A stretch of DNA of 64,000 bases from CAYYIS01 sp964470965 (GTDB lineage: Bacteria; JAAXHH01; JABIQT01). The notes beneath the pieces were generated by a model. The model saw only the letters and a program-made list of their open reading frames with translations. It did no database searches and was not told where the DNA came from. Shown piece by piece: positions 1 through 8,449 of the stretch (within the stretch, counting starts at the first letter, position 1; the number at the start of each line of letters is the position of its first letter). The position numbers and the translations under genes were made by a program. Location: positions 1 to 64,000 of the forward strand of contig CAYYIS010000025.1 in the NCBI GenBank assembly GCA_964470965.1, read 5' to 3'.

Positions 1-43
1 GACGGAAGGCGATTCACTGGCGATTACGACCCGGAAGACATGA

Positions 44-238
44 GGCGGGTGCGCATTCACAGTACAGGGCGCACTGACTGAAGTTGAAGGTGTAAAATCT
101 GTAGCGGTCAGCCCTGAGGAACAGCGCGTAGTAGTCACACCCACGACACACGCCGATCTCGTCGCGCAATTGATCGCGGTAGTCTAAGAGACCGGATTCG
201 AAGCGGAAGAGTGGATACCAGAGATGGAGACGAAGTGA
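44..238 (+). pseudogene. Degenerate heavy-metal-associated (HMA/MerP-CopZ type) domain
   Basis: The frame that ends at the TGA 236-238 reads GGCAFTVQGALTEVEGVKSV, then VAVSPEEQRVVV, the pattern of an HMA metal-binding domain (GMxCxxC...AL..VEGV..V). It is broken by a stop at 41-43 just upstream and by a TAA after the sequence AQLIAVV. Past that TAA it resumes with ETGFEAE, the usual HMA C-terminus. The metal-binding cysteine pair is not intact. The final TGA overlaps the ATG of the next gene (TGATG), so the pair was once a translationally coupled metal chaperone. Sequencing error cannot be excluded. Confidence 0.6.
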
Positions 239-741
239 TGCCTGACTGTTGCGTGCCGGGTACCGGCTGCTGCACCCCGCCTCCGGATAACGGGACCGCA
301 AGCCCTATCTGTGAATCATGTGGACAGAAAGGAAAATCGGTATCCCGCCTCACGCCTGCATCCCTGCTGAAACAGGATGCGGCGACTGAATTACAGGAGA
401 CCGCCTGTCGCTTCTGTGCTACGCCGACCTGTGATGTGGTATATTACGCCAACGAGTCAGGCCAGTATTTCCATAAGGCTGATTTGAAGGTGCGTGTCGG
501 TTTGAAAGAGACTGAGCATCCGGTACCTATCTGCTACTGCTTCGACTATACCACGCTGGACGTACAGGAAGAAATCGCCGCCACCGGTGAGACGGATGTA
601 CCCGGCAGGATTCGGGCGGAAGTAGAGGCCGGAACCTGCCGGTGTGAATTAGAGAACCCGCAGGGCACCTGTTGTCTGGGAAATGTGAGACGAGCCGTAA
701 AGCTCGCGATGGCCGAAGCGGAAGCGCGGGGCCAGGACTGA
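238..741 (+). CDS. CopZ N-terminal-type Zn/[2Fe-2S] domain protein
   Basis: 167 aa from the ATG at 238, which overlaps the stop of the HMA remnant. A GTG at 211 is possible but less convincing. Cysteine-rich: CC near residue 4, CC near 11, CxxC near 28, CRFCATPTC near 55, then CYCFDY and CRCELENPQGTCCLGNV in the C-terminal half. This is the pattern of the N-terminal domain of Archaeoglobus CopZ (zf_CopZ), which binds zinc and a [2Fe-2S] cluster and accompanies an HMA copper chaperone domain. Here it stands alone because the HMA partner upstream is broken. Likely cytoplasmic role: metal chaperone or redox cofactor in copper or mercury handling (family knowledge). No transporter or MerA gene is seen nearby. 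Confidence 0.82.
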   Translation: MPDCCVPGTGCCTPPPDNGTASPICESCGQKGKSVSRLTPASLLKQDAATELQETACRFCATPTCDVVYYANESGQYFHKADLKVRVGLKETEHPVPICYCFDYTTLDVQEEIAATGETDVPGRIRAEVEAGTCRCELENPQGTCCLGNVRRAVKLAMAEAEARGQD

Positions 742-1288
742 AGCGGACTGTTTAGAGAGTTCCTTGCAAATCTGATGCAGAACCTGTTAAATTCGCTGAT
801 ATTTGAGCGCGTAACCTGAGTACGAAACCCACGGACAGGTGGTAAGTATATAAATTAAAATGAGAAGGATGAGTTAGATCTCATCACACATAAGGTGGAC
901 AAATCAGGTGCGGAAAATATGTCAAAGGCCATGATGATGTCAATCGACCGATCGAAGATGTTACGGACCTAGGTTAAGGATAGCCTGGCACAATACGCCC
1001 GATGCTCGACAGGCGCGGCGCTGGTAGATGACCTGGTGTCGATGCTGGACGCCACCGTGTTCAGCCGGTTCAATCAGATCGCCGCCATTGCCTACGAATT
1101 GCATGAGCAGACGCGCCGGGTGTATCGGTGTGAAGCGGATGAGTTTGCTTAAGTAACATGACGACTCTTGGTTGTAGAGCTTGCGCCGACGGCCCTCCGC
1201 ACCTGCATACGGTAGCCGAACACCTTGGAAGTTGGTGGGACGCGGGATCTTCTGTAGAAGGTTGTACCAAAGTCAAAGGTAGAATGTA
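742..1288. other. Intergenic region with a decayed coding fragment
   Basis: No intact gene. On the plus strand the frame 973-1152 is open after a TAG at 970-972 and ends in TAA. It reads in part ALVDDLVSMLDATVFSRFNQ then IAAIAYELHEQTRRVYRC. It lacks a start codon and ribosome-binding site, so it looks like the 3' remnant of a longer gene. I do not recognise the family. The VDDLVSMLDA segment loosely resembles a Walker B region of SMC/YhaN-type ATPases, but that is a weak impression. Nothing else stands out. Confidence 0.35.
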
Positions 1289-1577
1289 ATGGAATACATT
1301 GTATTTATCCATAACAATACCGATTCAGAAACAGATAGTGAACAGTGGGATAAATTTTTCTTTACGGCCCGGAAAAGCGGCCATTTTAAAGGCGGCAGCG
1401 CTATCGGGAAAGGATATGCAGTCGGAAAAAAAAGTACCGTCTATTACAGATACAGTCGGTGGATATATGAGATTTGATGCCGATACCCTTCAAGAGGTTT
1501 TGGTCCGTCTGGATTCCCAACCGGTGGTAATAAACGGCGGGACAGTAGAGGTGTGTGAAATGCCGAAAACACCATAA
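1289..1577 (+). pseudogene. YCII-like small protein, frameshifted at an A8 tract
   Basis: The first frame from ATG 1289 reads MEYIVFIHNNTDSETDSEQW, then KSGHFKGGSAIGKG. The +1 frame continues the homology with PSITDTVGGYMRFDAD and NGGTVEVCEMPKTP to the stop at 1577. Together these give a typical YCII-related/DGPF-like protein of about 95 aa (family knowledge: dimeric ferredoxin-like fold, roles unclear). The frames switch at the A8 run 1425-1432: reading A7 restores one continuous ORF (VGKKVPSITD). It may be a real frameshift, a homopolymer sequencing error, or a site of transcriptional slippage. Confidence 0.72.
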
Positions 1578-1616
1578 ACGGGTCCGTCTGAGAGAAGCTA
1601 CCCAGAGGTGCATGTC

Positions 1617-1730
1617 ATGAAGAATTGGTCGAACTACATTCCACACACCCTCTATTTTATTTTTGTAGGTGGGGGTATCTTTGCTCTCGTAAACATTCTC
1701 TGGGGTCCCATTTCCAGAATGTTCGAATAG
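1617..1730 (+). CDS. Small single-pass membrane peptide (37 aa)
   Basis: ATG 1617 follows AGAGGTG with 8-nt spacing and opens a 37-codon frame to TAG 1728-1730. The peptide has a hydrophilic start, one hydrophobic segment (about residues 11-30, LYFIFVGGGIFALVNILWG) and a short tail ISRMFE. It lies 39 bases downstream of the YCII-like frame and could have been its operon partner. No family recognised. The good ribosome-binding site and clean topology support a real gene, but size alone makes this tentative. Confidence 0.45.
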   Translation: MKNWSNYIPHTLYFIFVGGGIFALVNILWGPISRMFE

Positions 1731-1852
1731 GATATCGGAACGACATCGGTGAACCCGTAATATTATGTCGGGCCAACGAAGGTACAGGAATTTCCCAACG
1801 GTCTAATAAAGGGAGTAAAGTACGTACGAAAAGGGAGCTTCCGTGCATCCAA

Positions 1853-2392
1853 ATGAAGACACATCCCATGCCAAAACTGACCCTTTTGACGTTGCCAATT
1901 CTGCTACTTGGCTCTTCTGTTCAACCGCAAAACAACCGTGTATTTCTTTGAGGGCTGTGGTAGTGGAACCTTGTACTCCCTGAAGTGCGAGCGAGGCATC
2001 AAGGGGAAGATGGGCCAAAGGGCAGGTTGGGGTGTTTTCGATGGGGGCGATGAAGGTCCTGGAGTAGATCTAAGAAATAAAATCAATCTCCAATTTATAC
2101 CTGTGACTGGCACCCTGATATGGGATGGAAGGACAAACTTGAAATAGGCGGCGGCGTAAACATATTCCAAGTACCCGTCTGAAGTCAATGATGTGCCCGA
2201 TACGAGCGACCTGTTTGGCGTTGAATTCGTCGGATTGGGCACCGCAATCTTACCAACAGGCGGGGCGGGGTATCGGTGTCAAAAACCTGGGTTGTTCAGG
2301 GTATCATACACACCGGGCAGCTTTCCAAAACATCAATTGCTGATCCCAAAATGTTTCATTGGGGCTGAATAAACCTGGGGTGTTCGTTTTAA
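1853..2392 (+). pseudogene. Outer-membrane beta-barrel protein, multiply frameshifted
   Basis: ATG 1853 opens a convincing signal peptide (PKLTLLTLPILLLGSS) that runs into a stop near 1951. The homology continues in other frames: GTLYSLKCERGIKGKMGQRAG with GWGVFDGG, then NLEIGGGVNIFQVPV, then VEFVGLGTAILPTGGAGYR and LFRVSYTP, ending in WGVRF, a plausible C-terminal barrel strand. The strand order (rough-wild-type order N to C) matches short outer-membrane barrel proteins common in FCB-group bacteria. At least three frame changes and several stops make it non-functional as written. Confidence 0.55.
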
Positions 2393-2629
2393 TGTTCCAA
2401 ACTCAGTTATCTCCCTGCCCGGAAGAACCTGCCGCAACAGCATTGACTATATATTTGATTTTAATATCCAAAATAACGCCCCATACAGGTGCTGAATAGA
2501 CTAAGTTTCACTGAGACGAATTTTAGGACTGACGGTTACAAGGTGTTATCTGATTTCTGACAGTCCGGAAACCCGATCACTAACAGACGAGATGACTTTA
2601 ACATCATCTATCAAATGCGGCTCCCTACA
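2393..2629. other. Intergenic, no gene seen
   Basis: AT-rich spacer between the barrel remnant and the 3' end of the minus-strand operon. No convincing ORF, hairpin or promoter was recognised. It must contain the transcription end of the operon, but I see no clear intrinsic terminator. Confidence 0.3.
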
Positions 2630-3613
2630 TCAGTGGAATTCACTCAGGTCGAGACTGGTCGGTGAGTTGTGAGTCCGGCGTCCGCCTTCGGCCACAGCGA
2701 CGGGTTCGGTCATCTCGTCTTCCGACAAGGGCGTTTTGCCCGTTTCAATCATCCTTTTAACCGCTATCATGACTTCGACACCTCCCTCGGTCTGTGCGAA
2801 GGCATCCATGTTATCGCCATAAATGGGGGTCATCAGTCCCATGGCGTGGGCATAGAAGGTGTTGCGTGGTGTGCCGGAGTGCGAGTTCATTGAGATCGCC
2901 TCCAAACGTCGTCCGGTTTGAGGGTCTAGGTAGCGCAAGTTGATCAGCTCCAGCGGCCAGGCACCTGCGCTCCGCACCTCGGCCGCCCGCCCGTCGAAGT
3001 CGTCACCGAACAGGAAGGTCATCAGTTCAATCCCGTCGGCTATGTCAGCGGGATTGGGCCCGCGCCCGTGGACCACTCCGAATTCGATGGGCCCCACTTC
3101 GTCGTATCGCCTCTTGAACCGGTTTGCATGGGGTAGCATTCGCATATGGGAACAGGAGAGCAGGGGGGCGTGGTTATCCGCAGCTAGAGCCAGGATGGCC
3201 CTTGCGTCCGTCAGGGTTGCAGCCAACGGCCTATCGATGAAGGTTGCCACGCCCGCCATGAGACCCGGTGTGGCCAGGGCGAGGTGCTTGCCACCGTCCC
3301 CCGATTCGTTGGCGATGAGTACCAGGTCTACGTCGGTAGATACCTCTTCGAGACTGGCGACTGGTTCGGGTCGCGTACGGAATGCGTCCGCCAATCTGCC
3401 CGCGGCCTCATCATCGGCGTCATACACTTTGGACAGCCTGAACCCGTTCGCCCGGCGGTGGAGCAGGGCCCGATTGGAGCAGTAGGTGAAGTGGTGGTAT
3501 GCAGCCGGATCAGTCCGCGCATAGACATCGGGATCGATGTCATCAAAGATGGCCCCGTACCACAGGGCCCGCCGATTGCACCCGATTAGGCCCACGCGTA
3601 TATCGTTGGGCAT
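2630..3613 (-). CDS. Gfo/Idh/MocA-like protein, divergent (paralogue 1)
   Basis: 327 aa, the last gene of the operon, 32 bases after its neighbour. The N-terminus IRVGLIGCNRRALWYG forms the first beta strand of a Rossmann fold but lacks the usual GxGxxG. The mid-protein motif is FIDRPLA (residues 125-131), where canonical members have EKP with a catalytic/cofactor lysine. The substrate-domain half (about 135-327) follows. Family role: NAD(P)-dependent oxidation, reduction or isomerisation of sugars and cyclitols. Because the EKP lysine is Arg here, dehydrogenase activity is uncertain. It shares the unusual N-terminal pattern with the paralogues at 3646-4842 and 6894-7913, so the three likely arose by duplication within this operon. 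Confidence 0.75.
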   Translation of the reverse strand: MPNDIRVGLIGCNRRALWYGAIFDDIDPDVYARTDPAAYHHFTYCSNRALLHRRANGFRLSKVYDADDEAAGRLADAFRTRPEPVASLEEVSTDVDLVLIANESGDGGKHLALATPGLMAGVATFIDRPLAATLTDARAILALAADNHAPLLSCSHMRMLPHANRFKRRYDEVGPIEFGVVHGRGPNPADIADGIELMTFLFGDDFDGRAAEVRSAGAWPLELINLRYLDPQTGRRLEAISMNSHSGTPRNTFYAHAMGLMTPIYGDNMDAFAQTEGGVEVMIAVKRMIETGKTPLSEDEMTEPVAVAEGGRRTHNSPTSLDLSEFH

Positions 3614-3645
3614 CTGGGTTGAGTTTCCCTTCTTCTGTTCCGTCT

Positions 3646-4842
3646 CTAACCTATGTCGGCCAGGTCGACGGGTTGGCCTGTCCTGTGTGACAGGCGTGCC
3701 GCCTCGACCATCCTCATCAATTCGAGCATGGACTCGCGGGCAATGGGAGGCTTGCGTGTCAAAGCCATATACTTTGCCATTTTCGCCAGCCTTATCCCAC
3801 CGTTCATGAACATGTAGTCATCGACGCGCGGGCTGTGGACGGCTCCGCCGTCACCGTATGCAGACGCCGTCCAACCGCAATGGTGGTAATTAGAGCTGGT
3901 CATGTGGCCATCCGGGTGAGGATGGCTGGCGTTGGCCACGATGGTATCCGTGCCGCCGTCGGGGCCGTCATAATGCAATCTTAACAGGTTCAGAGGAGTG
4001 TCGCCGGAGCTTTGCACCCACTTGCATCGGTCACCGAGAAGAACCTGGACGATCGTGAGTGCGGCGGTAAGGTTTTCCAGGGTGGGACCGTGGTTCGGTA
4101 CAACGAGGCGGCGCACGGGAGCGATGTCCGGAAAGCGGTCCCGGAACCGCTTGAAATGGGGTGACTCGCGGAGCATGAACCCGCACATCACAACACTGTC
4201 GTGCCGGTCGGCCAGGGCGACGATTTCCCGGGCTTCCGCCAGGGTGTAGGCGAAAGGCATGTCGAGAAAGATGGGCACGCCCTTTCTGAGGGCCGGTGTC
4301 GCGTAGCGGAGGTGATCTTCGCCGTCGCTGTTGCAGTTAGCCAAATACACCAGGTCTACATTGTCCGAGACCTCTTCAATAGATCGGCAGACTTTGGGTC
4401 GCCCACCCAGCGCCAGCCGCAATCGTTCAGCCGCGTTGGCGTCTCCTTCATCGTAGACGCGGGTGATCTTCATCCCCGGCACCGCCTCGAAACGCCGGAC
4501 CTCTGGATCGTCAGGCTGGAAAAAGTAATAGTGGTTGCACCGGTGGCCGGCGCGCATGGCCTCCGGGTCGGGCACATCGAAGAAATGTGCGTACCAGAAC
4601 GCGTGCGTATCGCACCGAATCACACCCACGCGGACCTCCCGGGAGGGATCGGCCACGATGGCATCGGCGGCGGGGTCGGCACCGGCGAGCGGCCAGATAT
4701 CGTTTATTATGTCCAGTGACGGGCCGGACCTGCCGCCGGCATCCAGGCCGTCGTGTGAAAGCTGCATCGGCGCGTCCTTGGACTTCATGGGCCTTCGACG
4801 TTTCACCGGCCTCTCCCTTGTGGTAGTCTCAGAGACAATCAT
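3646..4842 (-). CDS. Gfo/Idh/MocA-like protein, divergent (paralogue 2)
   Basis: 398 aa from 4842. An ATG at 4788 would trim 18 residues, and the first ~65 residues lack homology features, so the true start is uncertain. The core begins at VRVGVIRCDTHAFWYAHFFD (about 70-89), matching the RCDTHxxYY signature of paralogue 3 rather than GxGxxG. The cofactor/catalytic EKP position is DMP (194-196), so the lysine is lost. The substrate domain contains VVPNHGPTLENL and several His/Asp-rich turns. It lies between an SDR gene (33 bases upstream) and paralogue 1. It may be a dehydrogenase with altered chemistry or a non-catalytic partner of the Lys-containing paralogue 3 (inference). Confidence 0.75.
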   Translation of the reverse strand: MIVSETTTRERPVKRRRPMKSKDAPMQLSHDGLDAGGRSGPSLDIINDIWPLAGADPAADAIVADPSREVRVGVIRCDTHAFWYAHFFDVPDPEAMRAGHRCNHYYFFQPDDPEVRRFEAVPGMKITRVYDEGDANAAERLRLALGGRPKVCRSIEEVSDNVDLVYLANCNSDGEDHLRYATPALRKGVPIFLDMPFAYTLAEAREIVALADRHDSVVMCGFMLRESPHFKRFRDRFPDIAPVRRLVVPNHGPTLENLTAALTIVQVLLGDRCKWVQSSGDTPLNLLRLHYDGPDGGTDTIVANASHPHPDGHMTSSNYHHCGWTASAYGDGGAVHSPRVDDYMFMNGGIRLAKMAKYMALTRKPPIARESMLELMRMVEAARLSHRTGQPVDLADIG

Positions 4843-4874
4843 CCGCCCATTCTCGTTATCCAGGCGACACCTGT

Positions 4875-5639
4875 TTACCGCTTCAGGATTCCGCCATTGA
4901 CATCGAGCGTAGCACCGGTAATATAGTCGGCCATCGGTGAGGCCAGGAAGAGTGCGCCATAGGCGATCTCAGTCGGCTCGCCCAACCGGCCCAGGGGGAT
5001 CATGGCGGTCACCTTTTCCCTTTGCTCCTGGGTCAACAGGTCGGGGTCGGCATCGATCTGGCCGGGGGATATGGCGTTCACAGTGACGCCGTGGTGTGCC
5101 AGGTCTCGGGCCAGTGTTTTGGTCATGGCGGCCAGGCCTCCCTTTGAGGCTGTGTAGTGGACGCCTCCCGAAACACCGCCGGTCTGGGCGCTGACCGAGG
5201 TTATATTCACAATCCGGCCGCTCTGCTGCCTTTTCATTACGGGCGCGACGGCCCTACAGCACAAATACGGACCTGTCAGATTCGCCCCGATCACCCTGTT
5301 CCAGGCCTCGGGCTTTATTGTATTAAACGGTCCGAAGTCGATAAGACCCGCATTGTTGATCAGCACATCCAGACGCCCCCACTCCTCGACAATGCCCGCT
5401 ATGGTGCTATTGACCTCGTCCTCCACGGCAACATCGGCGGCGTAAGCCCGTGCCTCTCCTCCGGCGGTGCGTATCTCCATAGAGGCTTCATTTAGTTTCT
5501 CGGCGCTCCGCGCGACCAGTGCCACCTTTGCCCCTGCACAGGCAAAGACCCGTGCAACCGCTCTTCCAATGCCGCGGCTGGCGCCTGTAACTAAGACTAC
5601 CTTCCCTGAAAAATCTACTAAGCTTGCGAGAGATTCCAT
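4875..5639 (-). CDS. Short-chain dehydrogenase/reductase (FabG-like)
   Basis: 254 aa, full length for classical SDRs. The cofactor motif TGASRGIG is at about residues 19-26, NNAG in the middle, and the catalytic Ser (NITSVSAQ) and YTASK (Tyr-Lys) are present. The C-terminus TGATLDVNGG is the standard SDR tail. The basic residues after the second strand (VARSAEK) suggest NADP(H) preference. It oxidises or reduces a hydroxyl/keto group on an unknown substrate. One base separates it from the upstream SDR gene, so the two are surely co-transcribed. By context the substrate is probably a sugar or cyclitol intermediate handled by the Gfo/Idh-like proteins. Confidence 0.9.
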   Translation of the reverse strand: MESLASLVDFSGKVVLVTGASRGIGRAVARVFACAGAKVALVARSAEKLNEASMEIRTAGGEARAYAADVAVEDEVNSTIAGIVEEWGRLDVLINNAGLIDFGPFNTIKPEAWNRVIGANLTGPYLCCRAVAPVMKRQQSGRIVNITSVSAQTGGVSGGVHYTASKGGLAAMTKTLARDLAHHGVTVNAISPGQIDADPDLLTQEQREKVTAMIPLGRLGEPTEIAYGALFLASPMADYITGATLDVNGGILKR

Positions 5640-5640
5640 G

Positions 5641-6429
5641 CTACCTCTCCTTTCTCAATTCCGGTATCTCCATATAGCGACCGTTATCCTGGCAGGCTAT
5701 CTGGCCCCCGTCGACGATGATGTCCTGGCCGGTTATAAAGCCTGCGTCGTCCGAAAGTAAAAAGGCACACACCCTTGCGATATCCTCTGGTGTACCGTAG
5801 CGGTCCATAGGGATTTGCTTGAGGTAAGCCGCCTTGAAAAGAGGTTCTTCGATCTCGGGGGTTGACGGCGTCGAAACCACGCCAGGGGAAACCGAATTGA
5901 CGCGGATGTTGTCACGGGCGAATTCCCCAGCGGCCGTACGCACCAACCCCTGCAGGGCGGCTTTGGACGCGTCGTAGGCGGCATTGCCGACGCTCGAGCG
6001 GTAGGCGTTGCGGCTGGCGGTGCAGACTATCGCCCCGCCACCGGCGTGGGCCATCGCCGGTGCAAGCGCCCGCATAAAGGCAAAGGGAGAAGTCACGTTG
6101 ACTGAGAAATTCAGATTCCAGACTTCATCGGACATCTCGACAATGGGCCCTCCGGGCCAGACGCCGGCATTGAGTGCCAGCTTTGTGGGCGGCCCGTGTA
6201 AATCCACCAGGTCTGCCAGGAATGCCGGCGTCCCGTCAAGGGCGGCCAGATCGAAGGCGCAGGGAACGATAGAGCCGTGCCGCGCAGCCAGAGCCGCCAG
6301 GCCCTCTTCGTCCCGGTCCAGCGCCAAGATCCGCACGCCGTCGCCCAAGAGCCGCATCGCAATCGCGGCTCCCATCCCTCGGGCGGCGCCCGTGACCAGC
6401 GCCAGGGGCTGTTTAGCTCTCTTAGTCAA
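5641..6429 (-). CDS. Short-chain dehydrogenase/reductase
   Basis: 262 aa. N-terminal TGAARGMG cofactor loop, an aspartate after strand 2 (ALDRDEEG) suggesting NAD(H), LNAG replacing NNAG, the catalytic serine in TASRNAYRSS and YDASK. The C-terminus ITGQDIIVDGGQ is canonical. It overlaps the VOC gene upstream by 4 bases (ATGA) and ends 1 base before the next SDR. The operon therefore carries two SDRs with different cofactor loops, which could work in sequence or in opposite directions. Substrate unknown. Confidence 0.9.
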   Translation of the reverse strand: MTKRAKQPLALVTGAARGMGAAIAMRLLGDGVRILALDRDEEGLAALAARHGSIVPCAFDLAALDGTPAFLADLVDLHGPPTKLALNAGVWPGGPIVEMSDEVWNLNFSVNVTSPFAFMRALAPAMAHAGGGAIVCTASRNAYRSSVGNAAYDASKAALQGLVRTAAGEFARDNIRVNSVSPGVVSTPSTPEIEEPLFKAAYLKQIPMDRYGTPEDIARVCAFLLSDDAGFITGQDIIVDGGQIACQDNGRYMEIPELRKER

Positions 6430-6890
6430 GACTTAACCACATCCTCATATTCCTGGAATATCTCAATGCTGATTCCGTCAGGGTCCAATCCGTACATAGC
6501 CCGGGCCACCACCGCGCCATCACGTTCGACATTTACAGGCGGGTTAATCGCTCCGTATCCGGATTGTTGGAGCGATGCATACATGACATCGACGTCCTCC
6601 ACTTCGAAGGCCAGGTGCGAAGATCCGACAAAAGGATTGTCCAGTTCACGCCTTTGTCCCTCTGGATTTTCGTATTCTATGAGTTCGAGGATAAACTCGT
6701 TGGCCGGATGCTGCAGAATGGCGATCTTCAGGACGATATTGTCGTGGCCGAGGATCTGATCGTAGGAAGGCAGGTCCCGGCGTTCAGATACGCGCACTAA
6801 CTCGAGGCCCAGCAAGTCCCGGTAAAAATCAACCGACCGTTGCAGTTCAGAGACAGTGAAACCGTGGTGGTGGCATTTTTTAACAGTCAT
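6426..6890 (-). CDS. VOC/glyoxalase-fold protein
   Basis: 154 aa, two beta-alpha-beta-beta-beta modules. Likely metal ligands are visible: His in CHHHGFTV (about residue 8), Glu in FILELIEYE, His in SSHLAFEV and Glu in ISIEIFQEYE. This resembles methylmalonyl-CoA epimerase or lactoylglutathione lyase-like members of the vicinal oxygen chelate superfamily, which do isomerisation, epimerisation, lyase or ring-cleavage chemistry. It sits 3 bases after the first gene of the operon and overlaps the SDR downstream. An epimerase or isomerase role fits beside dehydrogenases, but the specific reaction cannot be told. Confidence 0.85.
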   Translation of the reverse strand: MTVKKCHHHGFTVSELQRSVDFYRDLLGLELVRVSERRDLPSYDQILGHDNIVLKIAILQHPANEFILELIEYENPEGQRRELDNPFVGSSHLAFEVEDVDVMYASLQQSGYGAINPPVNVERDGAVVARAMYGLDPDGISIEIFQEYEDVVKS

Positions 6891-6893
6891 ATT

Positions 6894-7913
6894 TTACTCC
6901 AGTCCGGGGATCCGTACGCGCACGGCGCGACCGGTTTCCTGGGCTTCACGGGCCGCTTCACAGGTAGCCACCGCCTCAAGCATATGGGCGTTGGCCACTG
7001 GTGATATTCTTGTCTCCACCATCTCCCTTATGGTACGTAGGATCGCTGCGGCCCCGAAGGGGTAGTCCCAATCGCTCATGGGCGGCGAGTGGATCGCCCC
7101 GTTGGGACCGTAGGCGCTGGCGTGGAAGGCGGAGTGCCAGACTCCGCCCACGTCACAGTTCAAGGTTACTCCCCTGGACGGCCGATCGGAGCGCGTACCG
7201 TAGTTCAAGTGAACCGTGTGCAGTGACGTCTCCCCCATCGCACGGACGCTCTCGACGCCATTGCCGAATAGAGCATGAGCCAGGCAGACCGCGTGGATAT
7301 GGCCGGCCATGGCCGTGCCGCCTCCCTGTACACTGCCGAATTGTACCTCTCCCACCTCATCGAGTCGCCGGGCAAAGCGGGCGGCGTGGGGTAGGGCTTG
7401 CAGTATTGACATGGAGGCCATGGGAGCCGTGTGTTGCTCGGCTAGTCGGATGAGGGTGCGGGCATCGGCTGTTGTATACGACAGGGGTTTGTCGATGAAG
7501 GTGGCGACCCCTTTCTCCAGACCGGGACGCGCCAGTGTGAGATGGTCACTACCGTCACCGTTACAATCGGCTATAAACACCAGGTCCACCTCATCGCTGA
7601 CGTCCGAAAAGTCTTCGCATACAATGGGTTTTTCGTCAAAGACCCTGGCCAGACACACGGCGGCAGACCGGTCTTCATCCCAAACCTTGGACAGCTTAAA
7701 ACCTTCGACGAATTCAACGGTCATTCGTTGCGGGTCGGCATAGTGGGTGTAGAAATAGAAGTGGGTGCCGCCGTGTTGCCAGGAATATCGGGCTTCCTGA
7801 TCGATGGGCAAAGGATTCTGCAGGAGGAGCGGATCGTGACGAGCGCAAAGGGCTCCGTAATACGCGCCGTGGGTGTCGCAGCGGATCAGTCCGACACGGA
7901 TGGGATCGTTCAT
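6894..7913 (-). CDS. Gfo/Idh/MocA-like protein (paralogue 3, retains DKP lysine)
   Basis: 339 aa from ATG 7913, chosen because GAGGCAGG precedes it; a longer frame from 7952 has no ribosome-binding site. First gene of the six-gene operon. The N-terminus IRVGLIRCDTHGAYYG is the shared divergent Rossmann start. FIDKPLSYTT (139-148) keeps the lysine of the EKP motif, unlike paralogues 1 and 2. The C-terminal substrate domain contains histidines (HIHAVCLAHALFG, WHSAFHASAYG) that could form the active site. Probable NAD(P)-dependent dehydrogenase of a sugar or cyclitol. Its position first in the operon and its intact lysine make it the likeliest active dehydrogenase of the three. Confidence 0.8.
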   Translation of the reverse strand: MNDPIRVGLIRCDTHGAYYGALCARHDPLLLQNPLPIDQEARYSWQHGGTHFYFYTHYADPQRMTVEFVEGFKLSKVWDEDRSAAVCLARVFDEKPIVCEDFSDVSDEVDLVFIADCNGDGSDHLTLARPGLEKGVATFIDKPLSYTTADARTLIRLAEQHTAPMASMSILQALPHAARFARRLDEVGEVQFGSVQGGGTAMAGHIHAVCLAHALFGNGVESVRAMGETSLHTVHLNYGTRSDRPSRGVTLNCDVGGVWHSAFHASAYGPNGAIHSPPMSDWDYPFGAAAILRTIREMVETRISPVANAHMLEAVATCEAAREAQETGRAVRVRIPGLE

Positions 7914-8449
7914 TACCTGCCTCTGGGCAAATGGGGATAAAGACATCCCCACGGACTGCTTATGGTGTGGACAGTTATGTGTGGAATATTAAGTGGAGCT
8001 CCCCCAAAGTCAAGATCCAAAAACCAGGTGGTGATGTGAGCTTGCGCCATCCAACCGCCCTGAAGATCTGGACTCATCCGAATACTGTGACGTCCGCATT
8101 GCCAGAACGTGCTGGGCCAGGGTTCAGTAGTCTGGATGGCAGCGAGCTATCGCTCATTACGCAGGACAGCCGGCCGGCCATGGCGGTCATAGTCATCGAG
8201 ATGCGTATCGACCTTCTGTAGTTTTACCTTTGAGAGGATTAAGATTGCTGATAGGTCAGAAACGTCCCGAAACGCTAGCTTGTCTGGAAATATTGTGGGC
8301 CAGATTCACAGTCGAAATGATAGTCCGAATCATATTTGACTATTTGGAGATTGACATCTTTTCCGGTCTGGTATTAAGATAATATAATCTTGATGTATTG
8401 CGTAATCCTGATTTATTGCGTAATTAATATTCAAGGCGCTGTCATAGCG
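7914..8449. other. Intergenic region between operon start and PhyH remnant
   Basis: Upstream region of the minus operon and of the plus-strand PhyH remnant. The open frame 7931-8221 has no ribosome-binding site or recognisable homology. TTGACA at 8351-8356 lies upstream of an AT-rich stretch (TTAAGATAATATAAT) and could be a plus-strand promoter with imperfect spacing. No repeat or RNA gene recognised. Confidence 0.3.

Noticed and set aside
2940..3485. Plus-strand frames over the Gfo/Idh operon
   Set aside because: Antisense shadows of the minus-strand genes with no ribosome-binding sites.
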